From an uncultured Rhodanobacteraceae bacterium (GTDB taxonomy: Bacteria; Pseudomonadota; Gammaproteobacteria; Xanthomonadales; Rhodanobacteraceae): DNA of 5,585 nt. Below the pieces are notes generated by a model, which saw only the letters and a list, made by a program, of their open reading frames with translations, ran no database searches and was not told where the DNA came from. The DNA is taken from positions 1-5,585 of the forward strand of contig CAJXGK010000146.1 in the NCBI GenBank assembly GCA_913053815.1. Reading direction: 5' to 3'. Shown piece by piece: positions 1 to 5,585 of the stretch (the first letter of the stretch is position 1; each line of letters opens with the position of its first letter). The position numbers were made by a program, and so were the translations under genes.

Positions 1-1120
1 CGCCCACCTAGCGCCCGCTTGCAATCCTTGTTTCAAAGCCGCCTCGACGAATTCATCCAGATCGCCATCCAGCACCCGCTGGGTATCGGTGCGCTCTACC
101 CCGGTACGCAAATCCTTGATGCGAGACTGATCGAGGACGTAATTGCGAATCTGACTACCCCAACCGATATCGGATTTGGTAGCCTCCAGTGCGTTTTTTT
201 CGGCATTACGCTTGCGTACCTCGATTTCGTACAGCTTAGCAGCCAGCATCTTCATAGACCGATCTCGATTGGCATGCTGGCTGCGTTCCGTCTGGCAGGC
301 CACGACCACTCCGCTGGGCAGGTGGGTAATGCGCACTGCCGATTCGGTCTTGTTGACATGCTGACCTCCGGCACCGGAAGATCGGTACACATCGGTCTTC
401 AGATCCGCAGGATTGATATCGATATGGATCTTATCGTCCACCTCGGGAGAAACAAAGACTGAAGTAAAACTAGTATGGCGCCGATTATCCGAATCAAACG
501 GGCTCTTGCGTACCAGCCGGTGTACGCCGATCTCAGCCTTGAGCCAGCCGTAGGCATAATCGCCTTCAATACGGATTGTGGCCGATTTAATGCCGGCCAC
601 CTCACCCCCGCTAACCTCAATCAGCTCGGTTTTCCAAGCCCGCGATTCAGCCCACCGAAGATACATGCGCAAGAGCATTTCCGCCCAATCCTGGGCCTCG
701 GTTCCACCGGCTCCGGCCTGGATGTCGACAAACGCGTTGCAGGCATCCATCTCGCCGGAGAACATTCGTTGAAACTCGAGCTTCTCGATCCAGGTCTCGA
801 GTGCCGCCACGTCCCGGGATACCACAGCAACCATATCGGCATCCGCGTCGGTCTCGGCCAGTTCGAGTAAATCGGTTGCGTCCCCAAGCGACGTGTCCAT
901 TCGCTCTAGCCCGGTAACGACCTGCTCCAGGCGGGCGCGCTCCCGACCCAGGTCCTGAGCCCGCTGGGGATCATCCCAGACATTGGGAAGTTCAAGCTCG
1001 CGGCGTACTTCCTCTAGCCGTTCATGTTTGCCCGGGTAGTCAAAGATACCCCCTGAGCGCACTGGTGCGCTCTCGTAACCCATTTATCTGGGTCCGAATC
1101 GGATTGGTTTCGATCATCAT
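1..1120 (-). CDS. prfB: Peptide chain release factor 2 (RF2), programmed +1 frameshift, 3' end cut by window edge
   Basis: RF2 is the cytosolic class I release factor that reads UGA and UAA in the ribosomal A site and triggers hydrolysis of the peptidyl-tRNA ester. The product is made by joining 1120-1043 (26 codons) to 1041-1 in the +1 frame, skipping base 1042. The joined frame gives 373 residues to the edge with no stop. E. coli RF2 has 365, so only a short tail should be missing. Numbered from the second Met, the stop-codon-recognising SPF motif is at 205-207 (bases 504-496) and the catalytic GGQ, in SGAGGQHVN, at 250-252 (369-361). Both match the E. coli positions. Two adjacent ATGs (1120 and 1117) could start it. 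The first lies 9 bases after a weak GAG Shine-Dalgarno; the second aligns with the E. coli N-terminus. An in-frame TAG lies upstream at 1150-1148. It sits 57 bases downstream of nuoN on the same strand. Identification is very secure; start choice between the two ATGs is open. Confidence 0.97.
1039..1054 (-). promoter_or_regulatory. prfB: prfB programmed +1 ribosomal frameshift site
   Basis: Read on the minus strand the site is AGG GGG TAT CTT TGA C. It contains every element known from the E. coli prfB site: an internal Shine-Dalgarno-like AGGGGG (1054-1049), a 3-base spacer TAT, the slippery CTT codon (1045-1043), the in-frame TGA stop (1042-1040) and a following C, which makes termination at UGA inefficient. 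When RF2 is scarce the ribosome stalls at UGA, tRNA-Leu slips from CUU to UUU, and translation continues from GAC (1041-1039) in the +1 frame. When RF2 is plentiful, translation stops after a 25- or 26-residue peptide. RF2 therefore controls its own synthesis. The sequence is seen directly; the mechanism is established for this family. Confidence 0.97.
1055..1072 (-). other. Perfect inverted repeat (possible mRNA hairpin) abutting the prfB frameshift site
   Basis: On the minus strand the 18 bases read GAGCGCAC-CA-GTGCGCTC, a perfect 8-bp inverted repeat with a 2-base centre. As RNA the likely form is a 7-bp, mostly G-C stem with a CCAG tetraloop. It ends at the base before AGGGGG of the frameshift site, and lies wholly inside the prfB leader codons (residues E-R-T-S-A-L before R-G-Y-L). 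The pairing is seen in the sequence. Whether it folds or affects frameshifting is inference; it could also be a by-product of GC-rich codons. Confidence 0.5.
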
Positions 1121-1128
1121 CGGATACG

Positions 1129-1140
1129 GCTCAAAAGAGC
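1129..1140 (-). other. Small inverted repeat over the prfB ribosome binding region
   Basis: The 12 bases read GCTC-TTTT-GAGC on the minus strand, a 4-bp stem with a TTTT loop ending 8 bases before the first prfB ATG. The only Shine-Dalgarno-like bases for prfB (GAG, 1132-1130) lie in its 3' arm. The stem is short and has no T-run after it, so it does not look like an intrinsic terminator. It may be chance. If transcription really began near 1138, the hairpin would be truncated. Confidence 0.25.
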
Positions 1141-1144
1141 GTGG

Positions 1145-1173
1145 ATGCTAGCAAATTAACGGTCGCCTGTCTT
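1145..1173 (-). promoter_or_regulatory. Weak candidate sigma-70 promoter for prfB
   Basis: In the 57-base nuoN-prfB gap a possible -35 AAGACA (1173-1168, 4 of 6 matches) is followed after 17 bases by a possible -10 TAGCAT (1150-1145, 4 of 6 matches). The -10 is preceded by TGC, an extended -10 arrangement. Transcription would start near 1138, leaving a leader of about 18 bases before the ATG at 1120. The match is imperfect, and read-through from the nuo genes is an equally good explanation for prfB expression. Confidence 0.25.
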
Positions 1174-1176
1174 CGC

Positions 1177-2613
1177 TCAGGAAGTAAATGCTCGCAGACA
1201 CCAGTCCAGCAAGGGGCTCCAGGTCACTCCGAGCACCAGCAGCACCAAAGCATTGGCGGAAAGCACCCAGCGTAAAGAAAGGTCGGAACTGGGAGCCAGC
1301 TTGGAATCATCCTCAGGTTTCTCGAAATACATGACCTTGACTACGCGCAGGTAATAATAAGCACTGATGATCGCAAACACCGCCCCGACAATCGCCAGCC
1401 ATAACATGCCGGCCTGAATGGCCGCTTGCAAAACCAGCAACTTGGCGAAAAAGCCAAACAATGGCGGTACGCCGGCGAGTGAGAACATCACGATCAGCAT
1501 CATCCCGGCAAACCATGGCGAGCGCTGATTGAGCCCTTTGAGATCGGAAATTTGATCCGCCTCAAAGCCGGCACGCGACATAGCCAGAATCACCCCGAAG
1601 GCTGCGGTAGCCATCAGCGAATAGGCTATGGCATAAAACACCGCACTGGCGTAGCCAAATGCCGTGCCGGCCGACAAACCCAGGAACAGGTAACCCATAT
1701 GACCGATCGTTGAATAGGCCAGCATGCGCTTGAGGCTGGTTTGCACAATGGCCACCAGGCTGCCAATAACCAGTGATAGGACTGCCAGTATCGCCAGCAT
1801 TTGCTGCCAGTACGGACCCATGCCGGCCAAGCCGAAATCAAGCAAACGCAACGCCATGCCTACCGCAGCCAGTTTGGATACTGAACTGATGAAAATAGTG
1901 ACGGCTGTCGGGGCCCCTTCGTATACATCTGGCAGCCACATATGAAACGGCACGGCACCAAATTTGAAGGCAATACCAACCATCAGAAACACCAGACCCA
2001 TCAGCATCAAGGGCATATGAGGGGTCTTTAGAACCGCTGCATTGATCGTCGCCAGATCCAGTGAGCCGGTTGCGCCATAGATCAAGGACATCCCGTACAA
2101 CAATATGCCTGAGGACAACGCCCCCAGTACGAAATACTTGATCGCTGCTTCGGAGCTGACTCCTGAATCCCGATCGAGTGCCACCAGCGCGTAAGACGAC
2201 AGAGTCAGCAGTTCCAGACCCAGATAGATCATCACCAGATTGCCGGCCGAAACCAGAAACATCACGCCGAGCAGGGCAAACAAGGTCAGGGTATGAAACT
2301 CCCCCATGGCAATGCGGCGCTGGCGCAGATAGGGACTAGCCAGCACCAGTACGATCGCCGTACAGAGGATAGAGAACAAGATGAGGATCTCACCCAGGGT
2401 ATCGTTGATGAACATGCCATGGAAGGCACTGACCGCTACGTCACCATGGCCCCAGACCACCAATGCCGCAGTCAACACCAGCGCCAGCATGGAAAGCCGG
2501 TGCAAACCCGTTGCCGAACGGCTATTGCTGAACGCATCCAGCAACAGCAGCAAGCAAATGGATGCTGTGAGATAAATCTCCGGTAACAGGACTATCAGGT
2601 CATTCCAGCTCAT
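1177..2613 (-). CDS. nuoN: NADH:quinone oxidoreductase (complex I) subunit N
   Basis: NuoN is one of three antiporter-like inner-membrane subunits of complex I, which couples electron transfer from NADH to quinone with proton export. The 478-residue product is close to E. coli NuoN (485) and is almost entirely hydrophobic helices. The expected channel residues are present: Glu134 in YLGLELLTLSSYAL, Lys217 in AFKFGAVPFHMWLPDVYEGAP, Lys247 in SVSKLAAVGM and Lys391 in PPLFGFFAKL. Lys217 and Lys247 fall on the same numbers as in E. coli, which supports this start. A GTG at 2616-2614 would add one residue, but the Shine-Dalgarno AAGGA lies 7 bases before the ATG and only 4 before the GTG. The gene follows nuoM by 10 bases and precedes prfB by 57 bases. 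No frameshift or missing key residue is seen. Confidence 0.97.
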   Translation of the reverse strand: MSWNDLIVLLPEIYLTASICLLLLLDAFSNSRSATGLHRLSMLALVLTAALVVWGHGDVAVSAFHGMFINDTLGEILILFSILCTAIVLVLASPYLRQRRIAMGEFHTLTLFALLGVMFLVSAGNLVMIYLGLELLTLSSYALVALDRDSGVSSEAAIKYFVLGALSSGILLYGMSLIYGATGSLDLATINAAVLKTPHMPLMLMGLVFLMVGIAFKFGAVPFHMWLPDVYEGAPTAVTIFISSVSKLAAVGMALRLLDFGLAGMGPYWQQMLAILAVLSLVIGSLVAIVQTSLKRMLAYSTIGHMGYLFLGLSAGTAFGYASAVFYAIAYSLMATAAFGVILAMSRAGFEADQISDLKGLNQRSPWFAGMMLIVMFSLAGVPPLFGFFAKLLVLQAAIQAGMLWLAIVGAVFAIISAYYYLRVVKVMYFEKPEDDSKLAPSSDLSLRWVLSANALVLLVLGVTWSPLLDWCLRAFTS

Positions 2614-2618
2614 CACGG

Positions 2619-2625
2619 CTTCCTT
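2619..2625 (-). promoter_or_regulatory. nuoN ribosome binding site overlapping the nuoM stop codon
   Basis: The minus strand reads TAAGGAAGCCGTGATG. AAGGAAG (2625-2619) is a strong Shine-Dalgarno, and its first two bases are the last two of the nuoM TAA stop (2626-2624). The GGA core is 7 bases from the ATG at 2613, which decides the nuoN start in favour of ATG over the preceding GTG. The overlap suggests that translation of nuoN is coupled to termination of nuoM. Confidence 0.8.
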
Positions 2626-4132
2626 AGAGCTTGCTATGGCCGAGGGTATGCACCAACTCGGTAACGGGGGCGTGGATCAGATGTACCAGCGGTTCGGGCC
2701 AGAAACCCAGCCCCAGAACCATCAGGGCAAAAGATGCCAATACAAAAACTTCACGTGCACTGATGTCTTTCATGGCGGCCACTTCAGGGCTACGGACCTC
2801 ACCCCAGACCACCCGCTTGATCAACCAAAGCGTGTAACCAGCACCGATAACCAGGGTGAAGGCTGCCGCCAATCCAATCCACGGGCTAGCGTGGAAACTG
2901 GCAATGATGACCATGAACTCACCCACAAACCCTGAGGTTCCTGGAAGTCCGGCGTTGGCCAAGCCGAAAAACACCATAAATAATGCAAACCACGGCATCA
3001 CATTGGCCAGGCCGCCATAGTCCTTGATCATTCGCGTATGCATACGGTCATACATCACCCCGATCGAGGTGAACATGGCGCCTGAGACGAAGCCATGGGA
3101 GATCATTTGCACCATGGACCCCTGGATGCCGAGTTGGGCCATATCACCTGAACCATCGCGGATCAGAATGAAAACGATGAACAGGCCCAAGGTTACGAAG
3201 CCCATGTGCGCCACCGAGGAATAGGCCACCAGTTTTTTCATATCTTCCTGGGCCAGGGCCACATAGCCGATATAAATAATGGCGATGAGGCTCAAGGCGA
3301 TCACCAACCAGGCAAAATGGTCCGCCGCATCAGGAGTGATCGGTAAAGCAAAGCGAATAAATCCGTACCCACCGATCTTCAGCATCACTGCTGCCAGGAC
3401 TACTGAGCCCCCGGTCGGTGCCTCAACGTGTGCGTCAGGTAGCCAGGTGTGCACCGGCACCATCGGAATTTTAACCGCGAAAGCGATCAGGAAGGCAAAA
3501 AAGATCCAGGTCTGTTCGGCCATGCTCAGCGGCACATGCTGCATCGCCGCGATACTGAAATTACCCGTCTTTAAATACAGGAAAATCAGCGCCAGCAACA
3601 TGAAGATCGAGCCGAACATCGTGAACAGGAAAAATTTGATCGTGGCGTATATCCGCCGTGGACCACCCCATACGCCGATGATGATGAACATCGGCACCAA
3701 CATGGCTTCGAAGAATACGTAGAACAGTAATGCATCGGTCGCGGCAAAAATTCCGATCATCAATCCGGTCAGCACTAGCATCGCTGCCATATATTGATGA
3801 ACCCTCTCCTGGATCACCTCCCAAGCACCCACGATCACCAGTACATTGGTAAAACTGGTGAGGATGATCAGGGCAATGGAGATGCCATCAACACCCAATG
3901 CATAGCGCGAATGGATGGCCGGAAGCCAGGCATGTGATTCCACGAACTGCATCGCCGCACTGTTGTAGTCATAACCGAACAACAACGCCAGGCTAAGAAC
4001 CAAGGTTGCCAAGCTGATCAGCAAGGTCAGCCAACGTGCTGCGGAAGGTCGTTTTTGACCGGCAAAAAGGACAGGAATGGCACCCACAATGGGTACCCAG
4101 ATCAACAGACTAAGCAAAGGCCAGTGTGACAT
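2624..4132 (-). CDS. nuoM: NADH:quinone oxidoreductase (complex I) subunit M
   Basis: NuoM is the middle antiporter-like proton-pumping subunit of the complex I membrane arm, between NuoN and NuoL. The product has 502 residues, against 509 in E. coli. Expected channel residues are visible: Glu142 in FFEAMLVPMFIIIG, Lys221 in AVKIPMVPVHTWLPDAHVEAPT, Lys252 in AVMLKIGGYGF, His309 in AYSSVAHMGFV and Glu405 in GTSGFVGEF. These correspond to the E. coli helix 5 Glu, helix 7 and 8 Lys and helix 12 Glu. It starts with ATG 21 bases after the nuoL stop, behind an AAAGGAAG Shine-Dalgarno, and ends with a TAA shared with the nuoN ribosome binding site. It is intact and ordinary for its family. Confidence 0.98.
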   Translation of the reverse strand: MSHWPLLSLLIWVPIVGAIPVLFAGQKRPSAARWLTLLISLATLVLSLALLFGYDYNSAAMQFVESHAWLPAIHSRYALGVDGISIALIILTSFTNVLVIVGAWEVIQERVHQYMAAMLVLTGLMIGIFAATDALLFYVFFEAMLVPMFIIIGVWGGPRRIYATIKFFLFTMFGSIFMLLALIFLYLKTGNFSIAAMQHVPLSMAEQTWIFFAFLIAFAVKIPMVPVHTWLPDAHVEAPTGGSVVLAAVMLKIGGYGFIRFALPITPDAADHFAWLVIALSLIAIIYIGYVALAQEDMKKLVAYSSVAHMGFVTLGLFIVFILIRDGSGDMAQLGIQGSMVQMISHGFVSGAMFTSIGVMYDRMHTRMIKDYGGLANVMPWFALFMVFFGLANAGLPGTSGFVGEFMVIIASFHASPWIGLAAAFTLVIGAGYTLWLIKRVVWGEVRSPEVAAMKDISAREVFVLASFALMVLGLGFWPEPLVHLIHAPVTELVHTLGHSKL

Positions 4133-4142
4133 CGGCGGTTGA

Positions 4143-4150
4143 CTTCCTTT
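4143..4150 (-). promoter_or_regulatory. nuoM ribosome binding site
   Basis: AAAGGAAG (4150-4143) in the 21-base nuoL-nuoM gap ends 10 bases before the nuoM ATG at 4132. It is a strong Shine-Dalgarno with slightly long spacing. It begins 3 bases after the nuoL TGA (4156-4154), so a terminating ribosome could re-initiate directly. Confidence 0.7.
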
Positions 4151-4153
4151 CGA

Positions 4154-5585
4154 TCAGGCATGTCCTGTGAACACAAATCCGGCAAGCAGCAGGATTAGGC
4201 CCAGGATCATTGCAAAGGCGTAGTGATAGACATATCCCGACTGCAGGACACGGAAGAATCGAGCCAGGCGCGTAACCAACGAGACGGAACCGTTGACCAT
4301 CGCTCCGTCGATCAAGGCGCTGTCCCCGGCTTTCCACAAACCGCGCCCCAAACGTACCCCACCCTTGGCAAACAAGGCGTAGTACAGCTCATCGAAATAA
4401 AACTTGTTGCAGAGAATGCGATACAGCGGTCCGAGCCCCCTGGCAATACTCCCGGCCAGACTCGGCTTAACCAGATACACGTAGCTGGTCACTACGATGC
4501 CGGCCACCGCTACCCAAAACGGGGCACTGACGAAAGCATGCAAAGTGAACGACTCCCAGTCATGGAAGTGTCCAGCCATCTCCGCCAATACATTGTGTGC
4601 CGGCAAGACATATATCGAGTTGCCAAAGAAGCCCCCGAACAACAACGGCTTGATGGCTACCGCCCCAATCAACAGTGAGGGGATGGCCAGCAGCACCAGT
4701 GGCAACGTCACCACCCATGGCGATTCGTGGGGAGGATGGGCAAGTATACCCGGCTGGTGTGCCGCATGTTCATCCCCCTTGGCCGCGTGGGGATCGACCC
4801 GGAAGCGCTCCTTGCCATAGAAGGTCAAATACATCATTCGGAAGGTATAAGTCGCCGTTACAAATACCCCCAGGAGCACGCTCCAATAGGCATAACCCGA
4901 GCCCCATAGGTGGGCATGACTAACGGCCTCAATAATCGAATCTTTCGAATAAAATCCGGCGAACGGAGGAATACCACTCAGGGCCAGTGAGCCGACCCAC
5001 ATGGTGATATAGGTAATCGGCATGTATTTGCGCAAGCCACCCATGTGGCGCATGTCCTGCTCATGATGCATAGCGATAATGACCGAGCCGGCACCAAGAA
5101 ACAGCAGTGACTTGAAGAAGGCATGAGTCATCAAGTGGAAAATACCGGCGGCGTAGGCGGAGGCCCCAAGTGCCGCCACCATGTAGCCAAGCTGGGACAA
5201 TGTGGAATAGGCAATGACCCGCTTGATGTCATGCTGAACGATACTGACCAGACCCAGGAATAAGGCCGTCGTGGCGCCAATCACCAATACAAAACTCAAC
5301 GCCGTCGAAGAAAGCTCGAACAAAGGTGACATACGCGCCACCATAAACACCCCGGCGGTCACCATGGTGGCGGCATGGATCAGTGCCGAAATCGGGGTGG
5401 GGCCTTCCATCGAGTCCGGCAGCCAAACATGCAGCGGAACCTGCGCCGACTTACCCATCGCCCCGAAGAACAGAAGGATGCTGATTAGGGTTGCCGCCGA
5501 CCAGGCGTGACCTGGAAGAATCTGGATGGTCCGACCCACCAGCTCCGGAGCGCGTTGAAAGGCCTGGGCATAATCCAGGGTACCG
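4154..5585 (-). CDS. nuoL: NADH:quinone oxidoreductase (complex I) subunit L, 5' end cut by window edge
   Basis: NuoL is the distal antiporter-like proton-pumping subunit of complex I, and its C-terminal horizontal helix runs along NuoM and NuoN. The frame is open to the window edge, giving about 477 codons. By alignment to E. coli NuoL (613 residues) roughly 180 N-terminal residues are missing. The GTG at 5539 is an internal valine, not a start, because conserved sequence (YAQAFQRAPEL) continues upstream of it. Numbered from the first full codon at the edge, the channel residues are Lys45 in AMGKSAQVPLHVWLPDSMEG, His70 in SALIHAATMV, His150, His154 and Lys158 in HLMTHAFFKSLLFLGAG, and Lys214-Asp215 in FAGFYSKDSI. 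A His-rich hydrophilic loop follows (about 265-287). The tail from about 390 to 475 fits the horizontal helix and last membrane anchor. The stop is TGA at 4156-4154. Confidence 0.97.
   Translation of the reverse strand, partial: GTLDYAQAFQRAPELVGRTIQILPGHAWSAATLISILLFFGAMGKSAQVPLHVWLPDSMEGPTPISALIHAATMVTAGVFMVARMSPLFELSSTALSFVLVIGATTALFLGLVSIVQHDIKRVIAYSTLSQLGYMVAALGASAYAAGIFHLMTHAFFKSLLFLGAGSVIIAMHHEQDMRHMGGLRKYMPITYITMWVGSLALSGIPPFAGFYSKDSIIEAVSHAHLWGSGYAYWSVLLGVFVTATYTFRMMYLTFYGKERFRVDPHAAKGDEHAAHQPGILAHPPHESPWVVTLPLVLLAIPSLLIGAVAIKPLLFGGFFGNSIYVLPAHNVLAEMAGHFHDWESFTLHAFVSAPFWVAVAGIVVTSYVYLVKPSLAGSIARGLGPLYRILCNKFYFDELYYALFAKGGVRLGRGLWKAGDSALIDGAMVNGSVSLVTRLARFFRVLQSGYVYHYAFAMILGLILLLAGFVFTGHA

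Noticed and set aside
19..870. Long plus-strand open frames (19-462 and 475-870) opposite prfB
   Set aside because: They are antisense shadows of the conserved prfB coding frame. The predicted proteins have no recognisable domain and no good ribosome binding site.
1040..1042. In-frame TGA early in prfB, suggesting a pseudogene or sequencing error
   Set aside because: It sits exactly in the conserved programmed frameshift context at codon 26 or 27, and the +1 frame continues as a complete RF2 with intact SPF and GGQ motifs.
1055..1072. The inverted repeat as an intrinsic terminator or attenuator for the nuo operon
   Set aside because: It is followed by AGGGGGTATC rather than a T-run and lies inside the translated prfB leader, so a terminator role is unlikely.
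2614..2616. GTG as the nuoN start
   Set aside because: The Shine-Dalgarno spacing is only 4 bases to this GTG but 7 to the adjacent ATG. The ATG numbering also matches conserved Lys217 and Lys247.
4223..4678. Plus-strand 151-codon open frame opposite nuoL
   Set aside because: It lies fully antisense to conserved NuoL sequence. Its composition is that of a reversed membrane-protein gene and it shows no recognisable domain.
5537..5539. GTG as a start codon for a short NuoL
   Set aside because: The frame remains open upstream to the window edge with NuoL-like residues. A start here would remove about 200 residues including essential helices.

Overview
The window looks like chromosomal core DNA from a proteobacterium, most likely a gammaproteobacterium. 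The evidence is the close match of the release factor 2 protein to the E. coli form, its canonical frameshift site, and the nuoL-nuoM-nuoN gene order. I cannot name a genus. No mobile elements, CRISPR arrays, tRNAs, rRNAs or gene-sized non-coding stretches are visible.

All genes lie on the minus strand, so transcription runs from high to low coordinates. In that order the window holds nuoL (5' end cut off by the window edge at 5585, stop at 4154), nuoM (4132-2624), nuoN (2613-1177) and prfB (start at 1120, 3' end cut off by the window edge at 1). Gaps are 21, 10 and 57 bases. The Shine-Dalgarno sequence of nuoN overlaps the nuoM stop codon. No clear terminator separates nuoN from prfB.

nuoL, nuoM and nuoN encode the three antiporter-like membrane subunits of respiratory complex I (NADH:quinone oxidoreductase). 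They carry the lysine, glutamate and histidine residues of the proton channels. prfB encodes peptide chain release factor 2, which terminates translation at UGA and UAA.

The most notable feature is in prfB. The reading frame is broken by an in-frame UGA at codon 26 or 27, inside a textbook programmed +1 frameshift site (AGG GGG TAT CTT TGA C, 1054-1039). This is an autoregulatory switch, not a pseudogene. Directly 5' of the site, with no gap, lies a perfect 8-bp inverted repeat (1055-1072). It could form an mRNA hairpin behind the shifting ribosome and is the least ordinary signal I found. Otherwise the window is conserved housekeeping sequence, and I see no undescribed multi-gene system.
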